Of a DNA stretch of 64,000 nt, positions 36,852 to 44,485 are shown piece after piece. Both the position numbers and the translations under genes were made by a program. Origin of the DNA: JAQUOA01 sp037443785. GTDB taxonomy: Bacteria; Bacteroidota; Ignavibacteria; UBA10030; UBA8401. Each line of letters opens with the position of its first letter. Position 1 is the stretch's first letter. The stretch is from positions 62,001 through 126,000 of the forward strand of contig JBBINR010000002.1 of assembly GCA_037443785.1 (NCBI GenBank), read 5' to 3'. A model generated the notes under the pieces. It had not been told where the DNA came from, made no database searches, and saw only the letters and a list, made by a program, of their open reading frames with translations.

Positions 36852-36971
36852 TCAACGTAAGAGTAATGAATCGGAAGGAGAAATTGATTCCGAATAAGAA
36901 AAAAATTTGCCCCATGTTCGCCGCCATCAAACATTTTTTCCCTCGTTGTTGCGGGAAAGGTTAGGAAGTTG

Positions 36972-37676
36972 CTATACCGCAGCGTGTTCAGTCAACTGCC
37001 ACCGAAACCCCAGTGTAGGAACAATCATACTGAATTCCATGAAATCAATCGGTTTCGAAATAAATGCTTTTACCCCAAGTTCAACACACGCTTTATAATC
37101 TTGGTCTGACCGGGATGAGGTCAAAATCACAATCGGAATAGAGCGCGTTTTTTCGTGTTTCCGAGTCTCTTTTAAGAATTCTATACCGCTCATTCCCGGA
37201 AGTGTAAGGTCCAAAAGGATCAATTTCGGATTACCCGCTTTTTCACGCGAAGAAAATTTTCCTTGTGCAAAAAGATAGTCGAGTGTTTCTTCCGCGGTTC
37301 GGGTGACAAAAATCGGATTGGTGACGCCGTTTCGTTCGATGGCATTCAACGTCAATTCAACGTGTGAAGGATTGTCCTCTACAAGAAGAATATCGAAAGG
37401 AGAAAAGATCGGCTGTACAGCTTTTGATATTGGTTCGGATCGCTTTTCTATTTTTAAAAATAAATCTGCAAGAGGAATTTCCAGTGCTTCTGCAAGGCGG
37501 GAGATGCTTTTCAATGTAATGTTTCGGTGGCCGCCTTCAATATCGGTAATGTATGTTCGATGAAGGCCGGATCGTTCGGCGAGTTTTTCCTGGGAATACC
37601 CCAATAATTCCCGTTGATCTTTTAATTCAAGCCCAAGACTTGCCAATAATTTTTTTATGTCTGATGATTCTTTCAT
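36972..37676 (-). CDS. XRE-type HTH fused to a response-regulator receiver domain
   Basis: 234 residues. An N-terminal XRE/Cro-like helix-turn-helix (~12-72, LGYSQEKLAERSGLHRTYIT) is joined by a ~20-residue linker to a receiver domain (~95-225) of the Rcp1-like type, with acidic pocket E100/D101, phospho-acceptor D156 (LILLDLTLPGMSG) and K in ISKP. In most response regulators the receiver precedes the DNA-binding domain, so this order is unusual. It is probably a phosphorylation-controlled transcription factor served by the kinases just downstream. Confidence 0.9.
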   Translation of the reverse strand: MKESSDIKKLLASLGLELKDQRELLGYSQEKLAERSGLHRTYITDIEGGHRNITLKSISRLAEALEIPLADLFLKIEKRSEPISKAVQPIFSPFDILLVEDNPSHVELTLNAIERNGVTNPIFVTRTAEETLDYLFAQGKFSSREKAGNPKLILLDLTLPGMSGIEFLKETRKHEKTRSIPIVILTSSRSDQDYKACVELGVKAFISKPIDFMEFSMIVPTLGFRWQLTEHAAV

Positions 37677-37973
37677 GTGTGAAAATAATTCTATTCGTAT
37701 ACAATAATCTACAGACTATGAGTGACATGCCGGAGATAAAAGAAAAAAAATAGATGTGCTGGACAGACGGAGATTTTTATAAAAGAAAGATTACCGATTT
37801 CCAAACAGCACAGTATGTTTTCTCCCTCCTCATCAGTAATGTCGTTTAAACTAAAATGCTTGTGTGCAAAAGTCAAGCAGAAAAACCATTTTTGCAAATC
37901 ATTTTTCAAAAATTAGCGACCATGGCAAGGTGATGACACATTAACGGAAGAAAAATATTACATTATCTTTCAA

Positions 37974-38195
37974 ATGAACGAACAACCGAACAATCCGTTG
38001 CATGGCATGACACTTGAAATGATCCTTCATCATCTCGTTGACCATTATGGCTGGGAAAAATTAGGAATCATCATACGCATACGATGTTTTAACGAAAATC
38101 CAAGCGTCTCATCCAGCTTAAAATTTCTCCGTAAAACCCCGTGGGCACGGAAAAAAGTCGAAGAGTTATACTGTAAAACGATTGATAAATCATAA
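37974..38195 (+). CDS. VF530 / DUF2132 family DNA-binding protein
   Basis: 73 residues, the whole family length. It carries the signature NPLHGMTLEMILHHLVDHYG and the C-terminal SSLKFLRKTPWARKKVEELY. The family has a small all-helical fold and is described as DNA-binding. Its physiological role is unclear. No good ribosome-binding site is seen. The stop codon lies 38 bp before the next gene's start, so co-transcription is likely. Confidence 0.85.
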   Translation: MNEQPNNPLHGMTLEMILHHLVDHYGWEKLGIIIRIRCFNENPSVSSSLKFLRKTPWARKKVEELYCKTIDKS

Positions 38196-38235
38196 TTACA
38201 TGCTTTTTTTAATTTTCAATGGAAAGTACCTCGCT

Positions 38236-38562
38236 ATGAAACTGAATTCACTTTCTGATTTGCAGCAGCTTCTTCCGGAATCCGAGCGAAAAAAACAATC
38301 TGAATCCATGCCGAAAAAGGAACACGATGGAAAAGGAAAATCCATTCATATCTACTTAGATACAACGGGACGAAAAGGGAAAAACGTTACTATTGTTTCC
38401 GGATTGCAGCATAATCCTGCCACGATGGAAGAGATTGCCCGAATACTCAAACAGTACTGCGGTGCCGGTGGAACAGTGAAAGGGGGAGACATCGAAATCC
38501 AAGGGGATCAGCGGAAACGAATTGAAGAAAAAATGCGCAAGATGAATTATGATATTCGATGA
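38236..38562 (+). CDS. yciH: SUI1 / YciH family translation factor
   Basis: 108 residues. An N-terminal variable part (~1-45) is followed by an eIF1/SUI1-like domain (~46-108) with RKGKNVTIVSGL, the GGTVKGGDIEIQGD turn and a basic C-terminal helix. Bacterial YciH proteins influence start-site selection in initiation, though their physiological role is not settled. The start at 38236 is preferred: GGAAAG is upstream, and the extra 18 codons in front look like intergenic DNA. Confidence 0.88.
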   Translation: MKLNSLSDLQQLLPESERKKQSESMPKKEHDGKGKSIHIYLDTTGRKGKNVTIVSGLQHNPATMEEIARILKQYCGAGGTVKGGDIEIQGDQRKRIEEKMRKMNYDIR

Positions 38563-38919
38563 AAAATCTCGAAGATAGAAATTTTCAATGAACACTTGCC
38601 GTTTTTGATGAAAATTGGAGCTTGATTTCAAAAAAAAATCACGGTAGCTTTGTACAGACAGCAGAGTGAGTTTTACTCTCTCTAACAACCCTCACACTCC
38701 GATTTTCACGCGAGCCTTGTTAGCTCTCATGTTGGTGGTATTCATAGAGGATTCACAACACACGAGCGTTCGGTAAACAACACAGTAAAATTTTTTAATT
38801 TATTTTTGTTCTGTAAAATATGTCTTTACTCAAGTAACGGCGGTGATTGTGTGTCTTCTTCCTCATGACTGACGGAACTTTGTTGAACGAAGTGAAGTTG
38901 CAAAGAAAGGAGGTCGACA
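38563..38919. other. Intergenic region, possible structured leader of the HEAT-repeat gene
   Basis: 357 bp without a protein gene. A CTAACAA...TTGTTAG pair (~38681-38722) enclosing a GC-containing segment, and a GAGTGAG...CTCTCTC pair just before it, can be drawn as nested stems. No known riboswitch is recognised. A strong AAAGGAGG lies at 38906-38913, 7 bases before the downstream ATG. Confidence 0.35.
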
Positions 38920-39486
38920 ATGATATATGATCCTATGGCAACAGTATTGGAAGGAACAGATGTTCCTTCGGCTGTCGACACACTTCTTTCACATCTCTAT
39001 AGCGACGACGGCGCCACGAGAAAACAAGCACGCGAAATTTTGGTAAAGATTGGCAAAAGCGTTGTCCCTAAATTGATCCCTTTGGTTTCACACCCGGAGG
39101 AACATGTTCGATGGGAAGCATGCAAGACGCTCGAAAAAATAAGGGACCCGCGTGCGGCAAAAGCGCTTGCTGCCGCATTGCTCGACGACGATATGGATGT
39201 TCGGTGGGTTGCTGCCGATGCGATCATTGAATTGGAACGCGAAGCGATTGAGCCCGTTCTGGAAATGATAGAGGAACATTTTGATTCTGTGCTGCTGCGT
39301 GAAGCAGCCCACCATGTTTTGTATTCTTTGATGCAGGCCAAATTATTAGATGAAAAATCGGAAGTGGTCATGCACGCATTAACAAATTTTGAGCTGCCGA
39401 CAAAAGCGGCATTTGCAGCGATCATCGCGCTCGATTATTTACGCTCCGGAAGGGAGCACCGCAAAAAAATGGCGTTGGTTTTCTGA
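38920..39486 (+). CDS. HEAT-repeat protein
   Basis: 188 residues made of about four to five helical repeats (SDDGATRKQAREILVKIG; HPEEHVRWEACKTLEKIRD; DDDMDVRWVAADAIIELE), typical of PBS-lyase/HEAT-like scaffolds that mediate protein-protein contacts. No catalytic motif and no signal peptide. An ideal Shine-Dalgarno (AAAGGAGG) suggests high expression. It appears monocistronic with its own terminator. Partner unknown. Confidence 0.85.
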   Translation: MIYDPMATVLEGTDVPSAVDTLLSHLYSDDGATRKQAREILVKIGKSVVPKLIPLVSHPEEHVRWEACKTLEKIRDPRAAKALAAALLDDDMDVRWVAADAIIELEREAIEPVLEMIEEHFDSVLLREAAHHVLYSLMQAKLLDEKSEVVMHALTNFELPTKAAFAAIIALDYLRSGREHRKKMALVF

Positions 39487-39520
39487 TGTTGGTTCGATTT
39501 CCATCCTTCCGAAATCTGTG

Positions 39521-39554
39521 AAGCGCCCGATGTCATCGGGCGTTTTCTTTTTCT
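39521..39554 (+). terminator. Intrinsic terminator of the HEAT-repeat gene
   Basis: CGCCCGA / TCGGGCG with a TGTCA loop is followed by TTTTCTTTTTCTT. It lies about 35 bp after the stop codon. Confidence 0.88.
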
Positions 39555-39639
39555 TATCAAAAAATATGTCGTGTCATTTGAAATTGACCGCATCATTCAG
39601 TAGATTTTTCCAGACCAATTTTTCATTACTATTTATTTT

Positions 39640-40053
39640 ATGACATCCTCTGCCCGGTTGATGTGCGGTATTATTCTTTTAATCATTCCATTGATTCCGT
39701 TGGCAGATTCTCTCTTCCTTTCGTTCCTGAAAAGGAAAAATAAAACCCCCTTTACCGACTTTCAAAAAACAATGTTTCGTACCGGCCGCGACCATGCAGG
39801 AATATTTATTATTCTGTCTTTGATGGGACAAATTCTTATCGACGAAGCAGCCGTGAATATTATTTTTGAATGGATCATGCGGGTTGGATTTGTACTTGCG
39901 GCACTGTTGATTGCAAGCGGATTTTTTGCCGCCGCAATGGATGATAGCGCGCAAAAGCCTAATAAACTTATTGTAATTCGTTACGCAGGGTCCGGAATAT
40001 TGATGGCATCATTGTTTCTGCTGGGAATTGGATTATTGATGAAAGCCCAGTAA
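39640..40053 (+). CDS. Hypothetical four-helix membrane protein
   Basis: 137 residues with hydrophobic segments at ~7-26, 50-64, 78-98 and 112-132. The loop after the first helix is strongly basic (KRKNKTPFTDFQK). I recognise no family. The next gene (a DUF1304 membrane protein) starts 90 bp downstream on the same strand. Confidence 0.6.
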   Translation: MTSSARLMCGIILLIIPLIPLADSLFLSFLKRKNKTPFTDFQKTMFRTGRDHAGIFIILSLMGQILIDEAAVNIIFEWIMRVGFVLAALLIASGFFAAAMDDSAQKPNKLIVIRYAGSGILMASLFLLGIGLLMKAQ

Positions 40054-40142
40054 TATCAGCAATGCATTGATCTACCAAACTTGTCCATGTCGTGCAAAAT
40101 TGCTTTTATGAATCAAACTTTTATTCACAAAAAAATACTCTT

Positions 40143-40502
40143 ATGCCAGTTCTAGCAAAAATATTTGTCACCTTAGTAGCACTTGAACATATTTACATTC
40201 TTTGGTTAGAAATGTTTGTCTGGACAACTGTCGGAAGGAGGGTCTTCACATCGCTTCCTTCTGATATGTTTGAGAAGACAAGAACGTTTGCAGCAAACCA
40301 AGGATTGTACAACGGTTTTCTTGCTGCCGGATTGATCTGGGCATTACTAATTCAAGATGCAATCTGGTCCAAAAATGTCGCACTCTTTTTTATTTGTTGC
40401 GTTGTTGTGGCAGGGATCTACGGCGGGCTTACGGCCACGAAATCAATATTTTATAAGCAGGCACTTCCGGCGATTCTTGCATTGGCTGTATTGCTGTTAT
40501 GA
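40143..40502 (+). CDS. DUF1304 family membrane protein
   Basis: 119 residues with four membrane helices. Family features: ALEHIYILWLEMFVWTTVGRRVF at the start and TRTFAANQGLYNGFLAAGL in the middle. The function of DUF1304 is unknown. The ATG at 40143 is preferred to one 17 codons upstream because the family N-terminus begins there. Confidence 0.82.
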   Translation: MPVLAKIFVTLVALEHIYILWLEMFVWTTVGRRVFTSLPSDMFEKTRTFAANQGLYNGFLAAGLIWALLIQDAIWSKNVALFFICCVVVAGIYGGLTATKSIFYKQALPAILALAVLLL

Positions 40503-40516
40503 TTGAAAATTAAGCT

Positions 40517-40547
40517 GCAGCAGAACAGCAGTTCACTGTTCTGCTGC
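40517..40547. terminator. Strong hairpin between convergent genes (probable terminator)
   Basis: GCAGCAGAACAG / CTGTTCTGCTGC is a 12-bp perfect inverted repeat with a 7-base loop. It lies 14 bp after the DUF1304 stop and 6 bp after the end of the convergent metal-operon gene. The flanks are only weakly U-rich on either strand. Confidence 0.65.
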
Positions 40548-40552
40548 AAAAG

Positions 40553-41161
40553 TTACAGCCCGCTGCGAATTACCCACATCCCTACCATCATCGTTCCCAT
40601 AACAATTACACCGATAAGCGGATAATCCCATGTTGATCCCATACTAATCATAGTATGATCTTCTTTTGGTTGGACTATAAAGTTTGTTTCTACAGTAAAA
40701 GAAGAATCGGAGTTAGGAATTTTTTCGATAACTGCCGTTAATAGAAAATTTCCGGCAATGGTCGGTCGATAGACAAAGGTCGAAGTTTCATGGTTCAGAA
40801 AAATATTTTGATGAATGGATTCAAAAACTTCATTTGTATCGGTTTGTTTTCCGTGATCATGTTGCTGAATATGTTCCATGGAAGATTTTTTGGAAACCAT
40901 ATAGTGCACGGTAACACTCTCGGGCATAGCCAATATTGAATGGAGTGTTATAGAGATTGTATCTTCCCGTCCAACTCTCATCGGAGGAATTGAAAGCAGG
41001 ATCGTATTTTCTCCCTTGGTGATTTCTTTTGTTATCGTCATCGATTGATGGTCTTCATGATTTTGGTGAGTATCCATCATCATCATATGCATACAGGATG
41101 AAAGCGGGAGAATTGAAATAAAGATTAATAACAGATAGATATATGTTTTAAAATTTTTCGT
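40553..41161 (-). CDS. Membrane-anchored lipoprotein at the end of the metal-efflux operon
   Basis: About 202 residues if read from a non-standard ACG at 41161; an ATG start at 41092 gives 179. The upstream reading is supported by a complete lipoprotein signal peptide (FKTYIYLLLIFISILPLSSC) right after an AGGAGG site, with no in-frame ATG, GTG or TTG. The mature part starts with a His/Met-rich stretch (MHMMMMDTHQNHEDHQ), then an Ig-like beta-sandwich and a C-terminal membrane helix (~175-195). His/Met content and position 8 bp after the Cys-rich protein suggest periplasmic metal handling. No known family was recognised. Confidence 0.62.
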   Translation of the reverse strand, partial: TKNFKTYIYLLLIFISILPLSSCMHMMMMDTHQNHEDHQSMTITKEITKGENTILLSIPPMRVGREDTISITLHSILAMPESVTVHYMVSKKSSMEHIQQHDHGKQTDTNEVFESIHQNIFLNHETSTFVYRPTIAGNFLLTAVIEKIPNSDSSFTVETNFIVQPKEDHTMISMGSTWDYPLIGVIVMGTMMVGMWVIRSGL

Positions 41162-41169
41162 AATACCTC

Positions 41170-41757
41170 CTAATGGCTATGATCGTGTTCCTTTTTGATG
41201 TCTTTTGCACTCTTTCCGGAAACATTTCCCTTTCCATGCTGCCATCCTTCGTAACATTCCTTACACACGGGTTTATTATTTTTGACCTCGTTTTTGCAAT
41301 TACATCCCCCTTCATCAATACACATGTTGCACGGGTCTTCAATACAGCAGTTGTATTTTCCTGCCGTCATCAATTTCAGTTTTGTTTTCTCTTCCTTTGT
41401 AACTTTTCCCATCATCTGTTTATGACAGGAAGAATCCATCGTGCTCTTCTTTTGTTTTATCAATTCCATCCCGCATTTTGGACACGTGCCTGGTTTTCGC
41501 GATTTGATGTCAGAATGCATCGGACATGTATATTCGACTTGCATATTTATTTCTTCTTTTTTTGCCGCAGAATCTTTTTTAACATCTCCGTGCTTATGCG
41601 TACCATGATTCTGCATCTTGGTCATCGCAACCCCGTTCCCGCTGCAGCATCCTCCGGCGCATGATTTTTCTTTCGTCTCTTGTCCAGCAATTACGGTCGT
41701 ATTTATTGCAATCGCCATCACCAGCGAAAGCAACACGACCATTAATTTGTTTTTCAT
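41170..41757 (-). CDS. Exported heavy-metal-binding-domain protein with Cys-rich C-terminus
   Basis: 195 residues. After a signal peptide (~1-25) come a Cys-rich motif (CAGGCCSGNG), a heavy-metal-binding domain (~73-108, YTCPMHSDIKSRKPGTCPKCGMEL) like those fused to CusB and CopA proteins, and a Cys-rich segment (~134-182) with the pattern CCIEDPCNMCIDEGGCNC ... PVCKECYEGW. The tail is His-rich (HDHSH). It is probably a periplasmic copper or silver sink or chaperone. The Cys-rich segment has no name I know. GGAG precedes the start. Confidence 0.8.
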   Translation of the reverse strand: MKNKLMVVLLSLVMAIAINTTVIAGQETKEKSCAGGCCSGNGVAMTKMQNHGTHKHGDVKKDSAAKKEEINMQVEYTCPMHSDIKSRKPGTCPKCGMELIKQKKSTMDSSCHKQMMGKVTKEEKTKLKLMTAGKYNCCIEDPCNMCIDEGGCNCKNEVKNNKPVCKECYEGWQHGKGNVSGKSAKDIKKEHDHSH

Positions 41758-41809
41758 ATCGAATCTCCGTGTATGTTTTTATTTACATCATTTAGTTTGT
41801 GTTCACCAT

Positions 41810-43054
41810 TTAATCCATTTTCATCCCCGGCATGTCATTTTCTTTCTTCGGCGGAGCGGCTGTTCCATGCTGATGTTCCGTTCCACCGCCAGTTTTAAGC
41901 TGACTTTCCGAATCAATAAGATAACCGCCTTCACTCACCACTGTATCACCTTTCACAAGTCCCCATGTCACTTCGTATTTGCCGTCAAAACGGCTGCCGA
42001 TTCCAATTTCGCGTGCTTCAAAATGATTCTTCTCTTTTGATTGTACATACACAAGATTCCGTTTTCCGGTGACAAGAACGGCATTAACAGGAATCGTAAG
42101 TGCAGTTCCTTGCTTGCTCATAAATTCTGTTTCTGTGTACATATTCGGTTTTAATTTTTCATGCACATTGTTTACCGTCAAACGGACCTTCACTGTCCGT
42201 GATTGTGAATTAACGACCGGATAAATCAGTGAAACAGTTCCCTTGAATGTTTCATCCGGATATCCTGCGGTTGTGAATGCAGCTAGTTCACCGAATCGAA
42301 TGTTTGATATGTCGGTTTCGTAGACATCGGCAATATTCCATAGCGTCGATAGATCGGAAACGTCGTAGAGAGAAGCTCCTTCGGCAATATAAATTCCATC
42401 GACAATTTTTTTATCGATAACGATTCCTGAAATAGGAGAACGATATGTGATTACCAGTGGCAGTGAATCTTTTTCGCCGAGATCGTGAATTTGGTTTTTT
42501 GTCAAGCCGAGTAAAAGTAACTTTGATCGAGCGATGGACAGCAAATTGTCTCTGGAAGTTGAACTGCTTTTGAATGCTTGTTGATATTCCGTTTCCGCTT
42601 GAATAATATCCGGACTGTAGATGTCGAACAACGGTTCTCCTTTTTTAATTTTTGCGCCGACAGCATTCACATAGAGTTTTTCAATTCGTCCGTTGAATCG
42701 TGCGCTGATAATTGTTTTATTCGGCTCAGGGATTTCCAACGAGCCGAATGCGCGAACGCGACGTTCAATCCGTTCTTCTTTGACCGGAGTTGTTGCAACA
42801 TTGGCAAGCAATTGATCGCGTTGGCTCAATGAAATCAATGATGAATCCGATGATGAGCCGGCCGTTCTGATGTTGCTTGCTTTGACAAGATCCATGTGGC
42901 AGATTGGACAAACCCCGGATTTATCCAAGTGTACTTGCGGATGCATCGGGCATGTATAATAATCTCCCGGCGCCAATTTCGATGACGAATCACTTCCGCA
43001 CGAAGCCGCAAAGAATGCAAATGTTACTACGATAGTGATGAGTAAAGTTTTCAT
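41810..43054 (-). CDS. cusB: RND efflux periplasmic adaptor (CusB-like) with N-terminal metal-binding domain
   Basis: 414 residues. A lipoprotein signal (FFAASC) is followed by a heavy-metal-binding domain (~32-60, YTCPMHPQVHLDKSGVCPICHMDL) and HlyD/CusB barrel-sandwich and beta-barrel domains (e.g. ISARFNGRIEKLYVNAVGAKIKKGEPLF). The C-terminal tail is rich in His and Met (EHQHG, MPGMKMD). It bridges the inner-membrane pump and the outer-membrane channel and may deliver Cu(I)/Ag(I). It is placed between the HMBD protein and the TolC gene in the operon. Confidence 0.9.
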   Translation of the reverse strand: MKTLLITIVVTFAFFAASCGSDSSSKLAPGDYYTCPMHPQVHLDKSGVCPICHMDLVKASNIRTAGSSSDSSLISLSQRDQLLANVATTPVKEERIERRVRAFGSLEIPEPNKTIISARFNGRIEKLYVNAVGAKIKKGEPLFDIYSPDIIQAETEYQQAFKSSSTSRDNLLSIARSKLLLLGLTKNQIHDLGEKDSLPLVITYRSPISGIVIDKKIVDGIYIAEGASLYDVSDLSTLWNIADVYETDISNIRFGELAAFTTAGYPDETFKGTVSLIYPVVNSQSRTVKVRLTVNNVHEKLKPNMYTETEFMSKQGTALTIPVNAVLVTGKRNLVYVQSKEKNHFEAREIGIGSRFDGKYEVTWGLVKGDTVVSEGGYLIDSESQLKTGGGTEHQHGTAAPPKKENDMPGMKMD

Positions 43055-43082
43055 AAGAAGTGCCTTTGTCAGTATGTTCTTG

Positions 43083-44483
43083 TTATTCTATTGGTTCTCC
43101 GACCATCATTTCAATTTCAGTTAATGCCATGTGCCGGTCGACAATTGTCATTAAATAATCTTCCTGCTTCATTAATTCCATTCGCCGTGCATCGAGTACT
43201 GTTGAAATTGGAACTTGTCCCGTTAAGTATGCGATTGTTTGCGCATCTGCTGCCTCATTAATAAGCGGAAGGATTGTTTGAGAATATTGCTGCACGAGCG
43301 AATCCGCCGCTGCATATTTATTCACTGCGGACCGGAGCGAGCTGATCATTTCTCTCTGCATGGCATTTTTTTCTGCATCGATACTTGAATTGGTTGCCCG
43401 CATCTCATCGGCTTTGCTCGTCGAACGTTCGGCAGACCATGGCGCAAACGGCAATGTTATTGAAGCCATGATGCTGTACATCCAATCTGTTTGTTGCATC
43501 GGCATGCCTGCGACGCTTTGTTGAATTGCGTCAGCCGATCGGGAGCCGCCGGTGAGAATCATTCCGTTTGGCATGCGCATCACCATCGCTTGAACCATGA
43601 TGTCGGGGATGAGTTCCTTGTTGGCAGCAGCGATCATGGATTCGTTCATCTCTTTCATCCGATCCATCGCTATAAGATTCGGATTCAGCTGTTTTACTTT
43701 CTCTGAAAGTTGATTTTCCGAAAAATGAAAAGTGTGTGCTGACAGTGTGCTGTCGGTTCTAATAGGAATCGAAAAATCATTCCGCCCCAGCAGCGAATAC
43801 AATGCGTTCTGAAAGGCAGTGCGCGTTGAACGCATTTCAATCAACGTGGATTTCTCCGATGCAACTTCTGCTTGAATTGTTAACAGATCTGCCTGGCGCA
43901 TTCTGTTTGTTTGAACATGGGGAAGCATATTCTGAGCAAGGTCTTCTAAGAGAACGATGGTATGCTGCTGAACTTCAATACGCCTGTCGGTTAACCATAA
44001 CTGATAATAATTCATTTTAATCTTTGAACGAAGTTGAACTTCCATCGAACCGAGATTCTGTTCGAGCACATTTCCTTTTTTCTTTTCCACATCGGACATT
44101 GCGGAAAGTTTTCCGCCGAGCATGAACATCTGTGATAAAGAAAAGTTATTTGATGTCGCTCCATTTATCAGATTGAAACTGTTTGAAGGAACCTGGCTGA
44201 ATTCAACTCCAACCGACGGAGCAGGTAATGCCTGCGCTGCATTTGCACGAAATCCTGATGCTTGAATTTGGTAGCCAAACGATTTTAGCTGTGGATTATT
44301 TTTAAGTGCTTCGTGGATCAACGAATCAACCGATTGCGCATAACCGAGCATTGAAAAGCCAAACCACATTGTCATTGCGAGCAGTTTCGCCGCGAAGCAA
44401 TCTCGTTTTTTTGCTTGGAAATATCGACCTCCCCGCTGACCTGAAAAAAACATTTTAATCAAAAACGATTTTCGAAAATACAT
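43083..44483 (-). CDS. cusC: TolC/CusC-family outer-membrane efflux protein
   Basis: 466 residues, an outer-membrane efflux protein with long helices (e.g. SAMSDVEKKKGNVLEQNL) and an OEP repeat pattern (LKNNPQLKSFGYQIQASGFR near the N-terminus). It forms the outer-membrane duct of the metal pump. The start at 44483 is favoured over 44489 because GGAAGGAG is then 7 bases upstream. The 4-bp overlap with cusA (ATGA) also allows 44489. The signal peptide is unusually long, and residues ~25-38 (KKRDCFAAKLLAMT) are encoded by a REP-like palindrome (see repeat and findings). Confidence 0.88.
   Translation of the reverse strand: MYFRKSFLIKMFFSGQRGGRYFQAKKRDCFAAKLLAMTMWFGFSMLGYAQSVDSLIHEALKNNPQLKSFGYQIQASGFRANAAQALPAPSVGVEFSQVPSNSFNLINGATSNNFSLSQMFMLGGKLSAMSDVEKKKGNVLEQNLGSMEVQLRSKIKMNYYQLWLTDRRIEVQQHTIVLLEDLAQNMLPHVQTNRMRQADLLTIQAEVASEKSTLIEMRSTRTAFQNALYSLLGRNDFSIPIRTDSTLSAHTFHFSENQLSEKVKQLNPNLIAMDRMKEMNESMIAAANKELIPDIMVQAMVMRMPNGMILTGGSRSADAIQQSVAGMPMQQTDWMYSIMASITLPFAPWSAERSTSKADEMRATNSSIDAEKNAMQREMISSLRSAVNKYAAADSLVQQYSQTILPLINEAADAQTIAYLTGQVPISTVLDARRMELMKQEDYLMTIVDRHMALTEIEMMVGEPIE
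44371..44405. repeat. REP-like palindromic element inside the TolC signal-peptide codons
   Basis: GTCATTGCGAGC...CGCGAAGCAATCTCG matches the widespread bacterial intergenic palindrome of the GTCATTGCGAG...GAAGCAATCTC type. Such elements normally lie between genes. Here it is in frame inside a coding sequence. Confidence 0.75.
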
Positions 44484-44485
44484 TA

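Noticed and set aside
37709..37909. 66-codon minus-strand frame upstream of the HTH-REC gene
   Set aside because: No ribosome-binding site or recognisable domain. It sits in a divergent promoter region.
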